A stretch of 64,000 bases of DNA from the NCBI GenBank assembly GCA_035578155.1, contig JAPWDM010000070.1, forward strand, positions 20,001 to 84,000. The letters run 5' to 3'. Shown in pieces: positions 32,877 to 48,013 of this stretch; within the stretch, counting starts at the first letter, position 1, and the number at the start of each line of letters is the position of its first letter. The notes beneath the pieces were generated by a model. The model was given only the letters and a program-made list of their open reading frames with translations, was not told the DNA's origin and ran no database searches. The DNA is from Brachynemurus nebulosus (Eukaryota; Arthropoda; Insecta; Neuroptera; Myrmeleontidae). A program made the translations under genes and the position numbers.

Positions 32877-34380
32877 CCCGCAACCTTTTAATATGTGTAG
32901 GGCCCCCCTATGGAAGTTAAGAGATGAAATTTGGTAAGTGGGGCTTATTCCGATGCACAACAATACTATCAAAGTGGGGTCAAATTTTGGGCAAATTTTT
33001 TTTCGGACCCGACCTTTAAGGGGGTGGTGGGGGGCGGAAAAGCAATAAAACTTTTCCAAACCGGTTTTAAATAATGTTTCGGTCAATTATCTACAACATA
33101 TCCAAAATTCAGCTTCCTAGGATGATATGGTGGGAGTAGAGGGGGGAAAAACGATTTTCGCTGGATCTAACAGGCCCCCAGCCCCCCAGAATTAACGTAG
33201 AGGGTTGAAATTTGGTGTGTTGATAAAGTTCGTACCTAGGTTGTGCTTTTTGGAGGTTTTAATATTTTACCCCCACCCACCTCATTTTTAAGCTACAATT
33301 TCATGCATTTTCGACGTTTTCGAAGTTTGTACCACTCGCACAGGTCACCCGAATAAACCTAGAGGGCTGAAATTTTGTATTTGGATTGAGTTAGTATCAA
33401 GGGGGTGCCTTTTGGGGGTCTCGACTTTTAACCCCTACCCCCACCATTTTTATACCCAAAAGAACATGATTTTTCTTGTTTTTTAACAGTTTCGTTCGGG
33501 TCAAAATCTCCCCAAATAAACCTAGAGGGCTGAAATTTGGTGTACAGGTTAAGCTAATAGCCAGACACTGTTTTTTGGAGGTTTCAACTTTTAACCCTTA
33601 CCCCCACGATTTTTACGCCAATATTTCCTTAATTTTTTTGCTTGTTTTCTAACATGTCTAGAGACTCCATAAGGAAACCTAGAGGGCTGAAATTTTGTAC
33701 GTGTATTCAGTTAGTATCCAGCTAGTACCTTGTAGGGAGTCCGCATTACTTTTTCCCCCACTTCTCCCATTTTTACATCGGAATTGAATGCTATTGTTAA
33801 ATGTGTTTTAAAAGCATTATGTTTATTCTAAATACAAGTAGGCGAATAGTAATTTTAAAAAATTTAAAAAAAAGTGAACTTACTTTTATGACAAATGAAA
33901 TACATACATATTAAGTAATTTAAAAATGTTATTAAAGTCACTGTTTATTTATAAATTAGGAATTTTGGATTTTTAGTATTTATAAAATAGAAATTTTGGA
34001 TTTTTTTGGAAAGAAAAAATATCTTTATAAAGGCCTTCCAGTTTACTATTTAAGGTCCTTTTTTAATTTTTAAAACTAAAACATAAAGGCAATTAGCGGA
34101 TAAACATGGGCAGGAATGTCCTCGTACGAATTGTGTTGGCTTTTTTTCTGCTGCCTGTTTTCGGCACAAAATTGAAATTTACTGAGATACAGCCCTTAAA
34201 TACTTAAAACCTTTTTTTAAAGCCTCGATCAGCCGAACACTCATCACCAGTTTTGAAACCAACAAAATGACAATTCTGTTGTAGACTTTCAATCACATTT
34301 CGCTTGTAGACATTCAATACCGAAGATGAAGGAGAAAATTCGACTACCGTGATGGGGCCCCGCTGCTCACGGCTTTTTTG
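32717..34380 (-). repeat. Right arm of the inverted repeat
   Basis: Inverted copy of 30567-32611, highly similar including GC-rich parts (GGCGAGACCAGGGGCGC; GGGGCCCCGCTGCTCACGGC at the end). Units start at CCTAGAGGGCTGAAATTT near 33357, 33520 and 33677, with diverged ones at about 32917 and 33190. The (TA)n tract is slightly longer here (32845-32873), so arms have drifted at microsatellites. No coding capacity seen. Confidence 0.82.
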
Positions 34381-34739
34381 TTTGAATATGATTTAACGTA
34401 ATTTTTATGCGATTGTAGCAAGCTCTTATTAATTTTAGGAAGGTGTAAACATCATCTAAATTCTGATCATATCACATAAAAAAACTGCGCCGTGATTTTT
34501 TATCTAAAAAAAAATGGAATAGAGATACATTATAAAAACATTTAACTGACAAAGAAAAAGAATATAGCCGAATCGTTAAAATGGATTAAAAAAATCATGA
34601 CATGCTACTTAAAAAGCGGATTTTTTCGAATTTAGCTCGTAAAAAATGAGACAGAAAAAAAAAGAATGCGAGTGCGAGTGAAATGGAGAACGACATATTT
34701 CCTAGTTTTTCTCGAAAAGTAAGCAATTTAGAGCAACGG

Positions 34740-36698
<1,959 letters not shown>

Positions 36699-39264
36699 TA
36701 TTATTAAAATTCTATGTTAAATTAAATCCTAGTGTTGATTTTAATCTCCTTAAAAAAATCAAATCTCAATAAAGTCTGGGAAAGAAAAGATAATTAAGTT
36801 ATAAAATATTCCATTTTGTTCTTGCACCTGATTATATTTAGTGAAATAAAAATTTATAAGCCAATCTTTTTGTTGTTGTAAAAATTGACATTATACCAAT
36901 GTATATGCTACCACTTGTGATTGATCGTCCCTGTTAATTCACAACAGCCATATCTATAACATGCATAGATGTATATGTGGAGGAATTACTTGTATAGAAT
37001 ATAGATCATATCCTGTAGCATAAATCAACGTGAAATCAACATCAGCCATCAAGTAATAATACCCACGATCATTTATCGTTATTAACGTAGCTACAGTTAA
37101 TCCCTAGAGTCTATAATACGACGACGTCAAGTTATCTTCCATTCAAAAACTTACTACTATATACTACTTATACCATTATTATTATTATTATAAATAAAAA
37201 TTAACTACATTTATTATTTTTATTATTATGATTTTTTTATTTGTAGATTTAGTATTATTATTGTATTTCTATAATACATCGAAAAAAACTGAATAATTGC
37301 TAGTAAAGAAGTTTTAATTAACTTGAAACAGTTGCTTTTTTAAATTCATGGTACCATCAATAAAGTTATTCAAACAAATTAAAATTAGGTGTAATAACTA
37401 TAGAACGGATGAAATAATTTTTCACAGGACCGGCTTAACGATTTCAGTGTAAGACTGTTAGACTGTTTGTATTTATGTATGAGTCTGTTAGAGCAAATAA
37501 TGTTCCTTCCTAGAGCAAATTAAATCGAATTAACATATATTTTAGAAAATGTTACTAATTTTTCCTTCAAAAATGTTCATACAAAACTAGTATATCTTGC
37601 CAACAAATTATAGACAAATGAAAGTATATTAAGAAAAAAAGATGTAAGCTTAATAATGTGTTTATCTAATAAAACATTATGTAGGTATTTATTTCTTTTT
37701 TACTAACTAATATTTTTTGTATCTACTTTTGAGTATTGAATAAATAGAGGGAATACACTTATATACACAATCTATATGAAAGTGAAAAGTGACAAAAGTG
37801 TTGACGAATATGGATGGTTAAACAAGAGGGGATTTAAAATTTTTCTAGACTTACTGATGTTATATTTGTTGGTATAAATACTTTTTGAACATTTATTAAC
37901 AAATACTCTCAAATTACAACAAAAATCACATAAAAATTAAAAAATATTCATTACCATCGATAGTTTGTAGGTATTCTGTGTTTGTAGATTATAAAAGGTG
38001 TTAACTAATATAACGATTTTGCTTCAAAAAAATAATATCTAAAAAACATTAACAATTTAAAAATGTATTGTATGGTCCATACAAATATTCTAATATCAAT
38101 AGTATCTGTGGTTAATACATACAATTTACATATACGATGTCATAAAAATGATGTTTTGTTTATGCGTTTGAATGAAATGGACAACTAGATTAAATATTGT
38201 TTGATGTACATTGCATGTGTATGTACCTATGTAGAAAACTAAAAATTTTAAAAAATTGTAAACAAGGTACATACATATATTAAATTTTTAAAAGTTAAAA
38301 AGAGATTGTTTATCAATTGATACTGAAAGACAGCCGCCGGTGACAAGAAGACAATAAATTTTGTTTTATATATACCTGCGAGCTAGTTAGGCAAACAAAT
38401 ATTGCAAAACTTTAATTCAATAAAATTTGGGACCTTTTTTATTTTTGATATAAATCTCACTGAATTTCAATAAATTTTCAGGATTCTGTTGTTTTTGGTT
38501 TTGATATGTTCATAAGATCAGTGATTTTACTGATTTTACTGATTTTATCATTTTTATATTTTAATTTTTACTTAATCCGATCTATAAAAAATTATTCTAT
38601 CCCCTCTATAGTAATAATTGTATTAACTGTGTACCGTTTATTTTAAAAGTGCCAAAAGTCACTATTCAAAGAAAAATAAAGTTTCATATAATCTATACAA
38701 AATTATGGATGTTACTATTTAAGTTCGTTCAGATAGCCCCGTACATTTAAGCTTTGAAAAGAATCTACGATAAAAAATTTGAATTAAAGATGATTATGTC
38801 AGAATTTATATTAAAATATATGCATTTTTTTTGGAAATATTTTTTTTTTTTGCATTTAAACCACATTAAAGTGCCATCACTGTGTAGAATTTTGAAAAAA
38901 AATCAACTTTTTTTTAGTCTTATTTAAAATTTCAAATTGTTACGGTCGCTACGACCACGGATCAATGGCTTCAATCTAAATACAAAATTCTGTGGATTGA
39001 TTGGCGCCTTTTGGCTGGATGTTATATCACTTTACATTCAAGCGTTCCACAACTAGTGAACGTATAAAATCAATTGTTATCACCATAGTGTAACATTGTT
39101 GTTGACACAATGATTTGAGACAATTTCGAGACAAACTTTAAACGCGTTTGTCTCGAAATGGTCTTTTTAAAAAGTAAACGGTACCCACTCTCAGAGGGAA
39201 TGTTTCCAAGCTATAAGTTTGAAATTTTGACAGAATATTCTTTATTCCATTCTCTATGTACCTA
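36699..39264. other. AT-rich sequence without recognised features
   Basis: Contains GGACCGGCTTAACGATTTCAG near 37430, a phrase often met in degraded repeats. No frame above ~70 codons looks coding. 36880-37140 is less repetitive than its surroundings, but I cannot assign a function. Confidence 0.4.
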
Positions 39265-39459
39265 CACGGAGAGAAAATTCCTATAAAAATTACTGTGCTC
39301 AACACTACAATCGACGTGTAACAGGCGAACCTATTCAATTTTGTACGGAAAAATTATAAAATTATAATTTTTTCCGTACAAAATTGAATATGTGCGCCTG
39401 TTACACGTCGATTGTAGTGTTGAGCACAGTAACTTTTTTATAGGAATTTTCTCTCCGTG
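39265..39459. mobile_element. Foldback MITE, TA target
   Basis: Almost perfect 195-bp palindrome: CACGGAGAGAAAATTCCTAT... inverted at the right end, TA at 39263-39264 and 39460-39461. Arms ~95 bp with few mismatches. TA duplication and CAC end fit a Tc1/mariner-type non-autonomous element. A 66-codon frame on - starts inside it. Confidence 0.88.
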
Positions 39460-41477
39460 TACGGGCTTTTTTTTTTAAATCTTCCTATTATTTTCCACAC
39501 GAAAAACTGTTGAAAAAAGGCTTAAATTTTGTACTATTAATACAAACCACCGCCATTTTTTCAAATTTAAAAAAAATTCGATTGATAGGTACATAGCGGC
39601 TTACCTACAGATTGATAATCTATTTGATTTTTTTTCGGATGAAAACTGCGGCCGCAATCGTGGACACCAACAGCTGCCCTTTTTAAAGACACTTTTTTCA
39701 AAAAATTACAATAATTATAAAAAATAAATAAAAATGAATAAAAAATATTTTAGTAGGTATTGTTAAATAGTGGTATTAATCGTAAAAAAAATTCATCCCC
39801 TTTCCCCTATCCTATCCATCCGAAAAAAATTGTGAAAATTGACTATTTTTCGGTCGGTCACACTGTGATGGTACCTTAAGAATATTTCCGCTTTTCATAA
39901 AAATTGAAGGATTATTACAAAGTTATGTGCACTTAAAGAAAGTGACTCCGAGTACAATTTCTCGATGCCTGTGTGCCTGGAGTTTGTCTTGGGATCGATG
40001 ATTCTGTTTAAGTTGGAAAAAACAATCAAGGCTTTTGCGTTAAAAAATTAAATTAAAAACTTTAAACGTGCTTTTCTCGAAAGCACATTTTCAATAATGA
40101 CAGATACAGTGAGCATGATTTCTCAAAAACTACTTTATCGCTTGTTTTGAAATTTTGCAAATTACTGAGGAATTTACTTATGCTGGTTCAACACTTAATA
40201 CATTTGGAAATTTTTATTTATTTTTTTTTTTAAATTTTAATTTTAGGTTCTTAATTTGCAGTTAACTATAAAGTATTACTAGGGCCATCGAGAAAAATGA
40301 TAGGCCTCCAGGAAAGCAGAAAATTTGAAGAAAAATTCCACCGAAAAATGCGGTTGACGAGCCAAAAAATTCCCCCAAAAACAAGTCACGATAATAGAAA
40401 ACACTTTCGCACTTTATCCGGGCTACTACCAAAGACTTCGGGTCACCGAACTACAGTCTCCTTTTTGTCGGCGCTGATATTACTTATAAATAGGTAGAAT
40501 TATGCTTGGAGTTGTGTATATTTAGGGAAACTAACAGGGTAATGGTAATGTTTGGTGTGCGTATCTTTAATTAAGAAGATTCCATGAAAACCAGAAAATT
40601 TTTGTGCTTCAATCCGTGCTTATTCTGTAACTGTTTCTGCCATTTCTGGAGTCTTAACAATTTCTGATAATCCGATCAAAAAATAAAAATCAAGAATAAT
40701 TTATATCGTAAAGAGAATTAATTTTTATTATCTGCTTGTTATCAAGAAATAAATTATGGGTGCGTATAATAATTTCTTTTTTATGTTGTTTCACATGCAC
40801 ATATTTTATTATTGATAAATTTATATAAATTATTTATTTTTTAGATGCCCTGATATTTACTAATACCAGCTGGATTAAGATTAAAATATAATAAATATAT
40901 ATAATATATTTATATCTAGCACTGGGAAGCTTTATAATTTTAGTGGCTTGTAATAACCATTTTTAAAAAAATATTTACAACACAATGATTTTTTTCGAAA
41001 ATTTTTATTAAATAAAAAATTAAATGTTCCATTAAAATAAAACCCAAAAACACTTATTCAATAATAAAAATATTCCATAAAGTAAAAAACTTTATGAAAA
41101 TGTCATTTTTTATGAATTTAATATTTTCTAGCGAGCACATTACAGTTTTACAATAATTACATTAATCATTTTTCTCGGCAAGGAAAAATAAAGTTATAAA
41201 TAATTAATATAAAAAAAAAAAAATCAATTTTCGATAAAATCGTTGCGGCGGCGTCAACACATTCAATATGTTTCCCCTTTTCCATCTCTTACTTATTCAT
41301 CGGAGCTAATGTTTTATGATCTTTCTTATGACTAATTTCTTTGGTTGTATACGGACAATCAATTTTTCATTTTCTCAAACTTGCTGATGGCGATGAAGAC
41401 GATGGGTGAATGTTCATATACAATGTGATCGCTAAAAATTTTGTGCTTTAAAGTTTTATATTAATTCTACCAGCAAA
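39460..41477. other. AT-rich sequence, nothing recognised
   Basis: One 66-codon frame (40297-40497) without a recognisable domain. Confidence 0.4.
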
Positions 41478-41703
41478 AAAGCTTTTTTAAAAAATCAACT
41501 TCAAAAAGTAAAAAATAATTAATAGCACGAATTTAGAAATCAGGCGGGGTGTCGCATAAAAAAATGCGATCGGATGTTCTGGCAAAATTCATGAGTTCTT
41601 CCAGATCTACATTTTTTTATACCACGCGCTCCGCCTAATATCAAAAATCGTGCTATTAATTATTTTTTACTTTTTGAAGTTGATTTTTTAAAAAAAAACT
41701 TAC
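41478..41703. mobile_element. Foldback element
   Basis: Arms AAAAAATCAACTTCAAAAAG...TAATTAATAGCACGA and their inverted copies (about 41480-41535 and 41645-41702). The inner parts AGGCGGGGTGTCGCATAAAA and, inverted, AGGCGGAGCGCGTGGTATAA are also paired. Total 226 bp. Target duplication unclear. Confidence 0.72.
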
Positions 41704-43240
41704 TTTTATTTCATACCTTTTAGTGGCCTTAGTATCTTATTGGCCCTTATAGTGATAATTGCTTAAAAGAAGAATAATTCTAAATTTCATACGTTTAGGT
41801 GGAATAGTTTCAAAAATTTCATTGTCCAAAAATCATAATTTTGAGCACTCACTGACTTTGCTTTGAAATGTGGAACAGAAATAGTGTTCAAAGTAATAAT
41901 TACTAGGAAAATAAAAATCATTGAAAATTAATTAATTTTTCAAGTCATTAAAATTTTTTTAAATTAGATAGTTAGAAAATGATTTTAGAATAATTAGATC
42001 GACATAAATTTAAAAATGTTACTATAGATTTTATTTTTAAAGTAAATATTGCATAATTATTATACCAATTTTAAAATTGGCGTAATTAATCATATTATTG
42101 AAGATGGTTAAAAAATTACTCAACCAATGTTAATAGAATTTTTATGGCACCACTTGGAGAGCTTTATTTACTAACCAAAAAAAAAAAAAAAATTGGCCCA
42201 GTAATGTGCGAGAAATCTGTGTACATACATAAACAAAAAAAAAAAAAACATACGGGTTGAATTCAGAACCTTCTCGTTTTTGCAGTCGGTTAATAAAATA
42301 AGGAGTCTTTTGAATATTTAAAAAATTTCAATATTTTGTGCGTTGGACATTTGGACAAATTTTTCTACCATCCCTAGGGTCATTGTCTATTAAAGCGTTT
42401 CCAAAAATGTATTCCTCAGAACATTATAGTCATTAAGTGTTCCGCGATATATTATGAAACTAAAACTATATTAGAGAACAAGATTGTATCCTTTTATGAA
42501 AACTTAGGAGACTTTAGAGAAAATAAAAGGTGTCTTTTTTAGTTTGAAAAAACTTTAAATTAGAAACAACTATTGTAATTTTCTTACTGTTAAGATGATT
42601 TTAGACTTTTACAGTATCTGTTTTCTGAAATAATTTCTAACATATGCCTACCAAGTACGGTTATCTTTCGTAAACCGCATTTTGATAATCATATTTCAAA
42701 TAGCATTAGCACCAAACGAATTCTGCTTCTAAAACTTCAGTTATATGTATCAACCATGATTTTACGCTAAATGAAGTAATTATTGGAGTAAAATCGGAAA
42801 CTGTGGAGGCCAATTCATTATACAATTTCTTAAAATAATGTTGTTTCTAGTTTTCGTTAAATAAATTTTAGAACATTCCTATATAAAATTTTCCGTAATA
42901 GTTTCTCGATTTGTATTGAGAAAATATATACCAAATTAAAATTGTTGACTTGCTGTTTCCAGTGTTACAGATATCTTTATTAAAAATTACATCACTCTAG
43001 AAAGTACATTAAAGTGTATTATAGGTATAACATAATTGTAATAAAAATAATTTATCTAAATAAATTAGTTTAAATCGCCTAAGAAATAAGTTTGGTCTTA
43101 GAAGATTAGTCCTTAAACGTTTTGAACTTAAAAAGTGTTTCGCGATAGAAAAAGTTGGTGAAATGATAAACGCCTCGCTTGTTTAAATCTGTTAACTGAT
43201 TGACTGTGTTTTTCACAAAGTTTTTCCGTATTATATTATA
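41704..43240. other. AT-rich sequence, nothing recognised
   Basis: Several A runs (42178-42192, 42236-42249). No frame, no element ends. Confidence 0.4.
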
Positions 43241-43814
43241 GAGTAAACGGTATAGTTATTGGACAGTTAAGAAAAATTTTCAAAACAAGAATTTTCAGTA
43301 CAGAAAAAGTACGTGTTGTAACTTTATTTTTAACGAAAAAATTCATAAATAAAGTAAGACCTGTCTACTCTAATGTACCATTTAAAACTTTCATATTAAA
43401 TATTGAAAGTCTCTAAAAAAAAAAAATATTAAAGTTGTGCGTCTAGAAAAATACAGTTATTGGACAAAAATTGCATTTATTAATTTCTGGCGTATTTCCA
43501 CAATCCACAAGTCCTGTATCATGTACACAGCCTTTATCCACTCCTTGATCAACCCTTTTTAGTCGGATATTATTAAATGATTCTAGCCTTTTCACTCACT
43601 AGACGCAGTAAACTTTCTTAACGAACTACCTAAGACCGCGCTAAGAATGACGTAGTTACAGGTTTCTGTAAATTAGATTAATTCAGAATGCATTATCTAA
43701 AATTAGATACCAGAGGATTCTGTTTAACTAAAAAATCAGGAAGTTTGTTTTACTATATGCCTAATTATCATCTCCAAGAGAGAGTATTTTGTCCAATAAC
43801 TATACCGCTTACCC
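43241..43814. mobile_element. TIR element, word ATAGTTATTGGACA, copy 2 (TA target)
   Basis: Same family as 21321-21777: ends GAGTAAACGGTATAGTTATT and inverted GGGTAAGCGGTATAGTTATT; TA at 43239-43240 and 43815-43816. It has ~120 bp extra near 43285-43430 compared with copy 1. Shared interior includes TAATTTCTGGCGTATTTCC and CACTAGACGCAGTAAACTTT. Confidence 0.88.
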
Positions 43815-43994
43815 TATATAATTATGTATAGATAATATGCTTATTATTTATTGGTGTTTTCGGATTTTTTAAAAAACCAACTACTTTGGAAGCCTTTGAA
43901 GAGGGAGTAGCTTGCAAATGTGTCATCACTTCCTTCCAAATTTCTTTATTTTTTACAATAATTTTAAAGTGTGTTCAACAATTCATGAAGAGTT

Positions 43995-44614
43995 GAGGAG
44001 TAGTCGAACAGAAGGTAACATTTCCATCGTTGCTTTTTTTTCAGAAATCACTAAAATGTGATTAAAGAGTGAGCACTTGTTTTTAAAAATATTCTGTTTA
44101 TGCAGAAATGTACATTGAAAAGAGTTACTTTACGTCACTGTTTTGTCAATTTAAAAACTTTCATATTACAGGAGATAACTGAGTTTGAATTTTGGAAATG
44201 TTACTCTTTGTCAGTAAAACTTGAAAATGTCACTTTTTGATAATCATTGAATGTAAATGTTACCTTTTGTTACAGATAGTGGTAATGAATGTTGATAAAA
44301 CAGTCGTTCAAAGAAACTTTGATTAACTTTCTCTAGTGTTTTCAGCTACTAAATCTAATAATCTAAATCTAAATCTAATATTACATAAGAAAATGTCACT
44401 TTTTGTTAGAACTAAAATAATACTTTTATATAGAAATGGATATGTTCCTTTTTGTTCGAAAACCGAGATTGGAACTCGTTTTCAGGGGAAAATTATTGCT
44501 ATTTAACACGCCAAATTCAACTAGGACGTGTAGTTTATAGATATAAATACGATTCTGCAAAAAATAGCAAAAAGCCAAAGAGTGGAAATGTTACCTTCTG
44601 TTCGACTACTCCTC
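43995..44614. mobile_element. TIR element with iterated word AAATGTTACCTTTTGTT (AGTT flanks)
   Basis: Ends GAGGAGTAGTCGAACAGAAG with a perfect inverted copy (~32 bp), flanked by AGTT (43991-43994) and AGTT (44615-44618). The word aaatGTTACcTTtTGTt occurs about eight times: inverted at 44010, then near 44130, 44205, 44227, 44257, 44395, 44450 and 44588. Non-coding. Confidence 0.8.
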
Positions 44615-44636
44615 AGTTATGCTAGTGTTTCTCTAA

Positions 44637-45086
44637 GGCCGGACGCACATTGAAACGCAGTTAACGCAGGCAGGGCAGCGCAGTTTCTGTGACTAGTGTT
44701 GTAGAACGGGACAGTTCTACGCAGCATTGAAACGCAGAGCAGCACTGCGTCGCACGAGACCGATGTGGCACTCGTGAATGTGACACAGAAACTGTGCGAT
44801 GCTACGCGACATTGTAACACGTTCTCGAGTTTTAGTTGGTTTTATTTCGTCGAAATGAAAACAATTAAAGAAATTGAAGAAAAATAGTGCTTCTCTGTTC
44901 TGCTCTGCTTTTAAATTCGTGCTATCTCATTCTACAGCAAGAGTCACAGAAACTGCGTTGCCCTGCCTGCGTTAACTGCGTCTCAATGTGCGCTCGACCA
45001 CACGTGCTTTCCTGCTCTGCTCTGCTTTGCTCGGCTCTACCCTACCCTGTGTTTACTGCATGACGCAGCTCAATGTGCGCCTGGCC
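44637..45086. mobile_element. PIF/Harbinger-like non-autonomous element
   Basis: Ends GGCCGGACGCACATTGAAAC and inverted GGCCAGGCGCACATTGAGCT, flanked by TAA (44634-44636 and 45087-45089). A 3-bp TWA duplication is typical of PIF/Harbinger. Inside, GTTAACGCAGGCAGGGC (near 44660) and its inverse (near 44965) form a second inverted pair, with further TTGAAACGCAG/ACTGCGTCGCA words. Locally GC-rich. A 67-codon frame on - is incidental. Confidence 0.8.
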
Positions 45087-45967
45087 TAAAAATGCAAAAA
45101 TTTTTTCTATCAGAATCAGTAGATACTTACAACGTATTTTAATAATAAATTTCTTTCTTGCAAGTCTTCGTTTCAGAATATTTTAGTAGTTCATCCTGTA
45201 ACCTATATTTCGCTACTTGCCGGGAATGGTGTGTTAAGTTTGGTTTCGATTGGTTCAATTGCTTCGTTACTCATAAGTAAAGTATTGACAGCTGAACAAG
45301 TATGTACTACGAACAAGCGGCGACACGAACAAACAAATAAGTAGCAACATGCACAATCACATACACATACACAACTACTAACTATGTATGTACGAGTATA
45401 TGTACCCATTTGCTACTACTAAATAAACGATCATTGGTTACTGCTTTTCGGCAATTCACACCAACTTAGCCACACGGCAGTGGGCACATTGCAAACGGTC
45501 TGGTCGTGCCCGGTAATGATGGTATAGCTCATTCTCATAGCTGGCTGCTAGCTCATTCATTCACAAACACACTTGGGTACCCGCTTGTAAGTAAGTGAGT
45601 AAGTATTCACAATGTTTGTTATATTAATATATTATTCTTGCGAAGTCTCTTTCAATTACCACGAATCATTTATCATTAGTGAAGAAAATACAGGCACACA
45701 AAACTTTATGTAGGTAGTAGGTACGTGTACAATGTACCTACAAGTACCTATACTTATTTGTTTCAAAACTAGCAGTTTGATTTTTAATGCAGTGTTTCCC
45801 ATTTCTTACATATTTTTCTTTACTTTTTTCTTTGAGAGTATAGGTATTATATATTATGTAATATGTGTGTATGCGTTTATGAATTGTTTTCCTTAAGGAA
45901 CCGGTTTGGAACGATGTTCCATTTTTGAAGAAAATTTGAACACTCTCGCTTAAAAGTTTTCGTTCAT
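45087..45967. other. Less repetitive sequence, no gene assigned
   Basis: Mixed composition (45420-45600 is more GC-rich than average). The 68-codon frame on - (45203-45409) is Cys/Val-rich because of a CACATA-type microsatellite. No coding call. Confidence 0.4.
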
Positions 45968-46119
45968 TTTAGCGAATTTCGAAAACTCGAAATTCAGCTA
46001 TTACAGTAGGTCTCATGACGCAATCTGAGTGCGGGACTATGGCAGAAATCTGTTTTGAGGTCCCTAGAATACGAAAATGATATTCACTAAAATTTATATA
46101 TATATATATATATATATAC

Positions 46120-46187
<68 letters not shown>

Positions 46188-47929
46188 GTGTTCCCACGAT
46201 AACTCTCGAACGAAACGTCTAACGCTTATGAAATTTTGTGTGCGGACTAGATTCTGAATTGGCTTGGCTAAGTTCGTTAGCCAGACACGTCGGATGCCCA
46301 GAAGTAGGTTTTCTGGCCATTTTTTATCATTCGATCCTATCATAAGGCAGTTCGATTTTTTCATCGTTGAAAAGGAAAAAAAAAATTATGAAGAAAATAT
46401 TCTTATAATTTTCTTTCTATTTTAAGTATTTTTCGAGAAAATGTAAATTTTCACTTTTATTCTTTCTTTGTTAGTCTAATAAGTAATTTATATTTATATC
46501 TCAGTTCTTTATGAAGTATAAAAATATTTCACTTTTTTATTAAAGAATTTTGTGAGAACAAGTGAAAACTATTCACATATATGTGATATAACACACATAC
46601 ATGTATAGAGTTTTGTTTCTCATTTATTGCATTATAATTAGCATGGTTCTATCCCATGTTAAAAAATGTAAATTAAACAGATTTTCTAAGCTAATGTAAT
46701 GAAGAATTTTTTTTTTTTTTATTGAATTTTTAAGTAAACAAGAAATTGAAGATTATGTTATGATATAAATATTATTAAATATGAAACAAAACAAAATATG
46801 TACAATGTACATATGTATGTACGGAAAAATATTTTGAATCGATTTTGAAAATTTTTCCACTAATAATTAATAATGTCAAAAAATTAAACCATTTCAAATG
46901 GATTTAAGGTATTTTATGTGAGGTCAAGGTTTTCGGGACCTAAAAAGGCCAGAAATTAATTAACCAATCGATTTTGAAAATTTTTTCACTGTTACAGAGC
47001 TAAACTGTTTTAGATAAATATAGATTCCGTTATGTAAGGTCTGCCAGGGTCCATAGGATCCAGAAGTGTCAAAAATAAACTAACTGACCGATTTTGAAAA
47101 TTTTTTCACTGTTACAGAGCTAAACTATTTTAGATAAATATAAATTACGTTATGTAAGGTCCACCAAGGTCCATAGAACCCAAAAGTGTCAAAAATAAAC
47201 TAACTGACCGATTTTGAAAATTTTTTCACTGTTACAGAGCTAAACTATTTTAGATAAATATAGATTACGTTATGTAAGGTCTGCCAGGGTCCATGGGATC
47301 CAAAAGTGTCAAAAATAAACTAACCGACCGATTTTGAAAATTTTTTCACTGTTACAGAGCTAAACTATTTTAGATAAATATAGATTACGTTATGTAAGGT
47401 CTGCCAGGGTCCATGGGATCCAAAAGTGTCAAAAATAAACTAACCGACCGATTTTGAAAATTTTTTCACTGTTGGGGAACTAACTATTTTAGATAGACAT
47501 ACATTACGTTATTTAGGGTCCGCCAGGGTCCATGGGACCCAAAAGTGGTAAAAATAAACTAACCGACCGATTTTGAAAATTTTTTCACTCTTACAGAGTT
47601 AAACTATTTTAGATAAATATAGATTACGTTATGTAAAGTCTGCCAGGGTCCATCGGATCCAAAAGCGTCAAAAATAAACTAGCCGACCGATTTTGAAAAT
47701 TTTTTCACTGTTGGGGAGCTAAGCTATTTTAGATACATATAGATTACGTTATGTAAGGTCTGAAGTGTCAGTAGGACCTAAAAGTGTCAAAAATAAAATA
47801 ACTGACCGATTTTGAAACCTTTTTACTATTACCGAGGTAAACTATTTTAGATAGGTACAGGTTGTGTTATCTGAGATCCACAACTGTCCTGCGGATGCAA
47901 ATGCGGCGTAAAATGCTACACAACGGGTT

Positions 47930-48013
<84 letters not shown>

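Noticed and set aside
32245..33086. Nearly identical 86- and 88-codon frames in both arms of the inverted repeat
   Set aside because: Identity follows from the palindrome; the frame ends in (TA)n, has no domain, and is broken in the third copy.
45203..45409. Cys-rich small secreted protein on the minus strand
   Set aside because: The Cys/Val run comes from a CACATA-like simple repeat; no signal peptide cleavage pattern or conserved spacing is evident.
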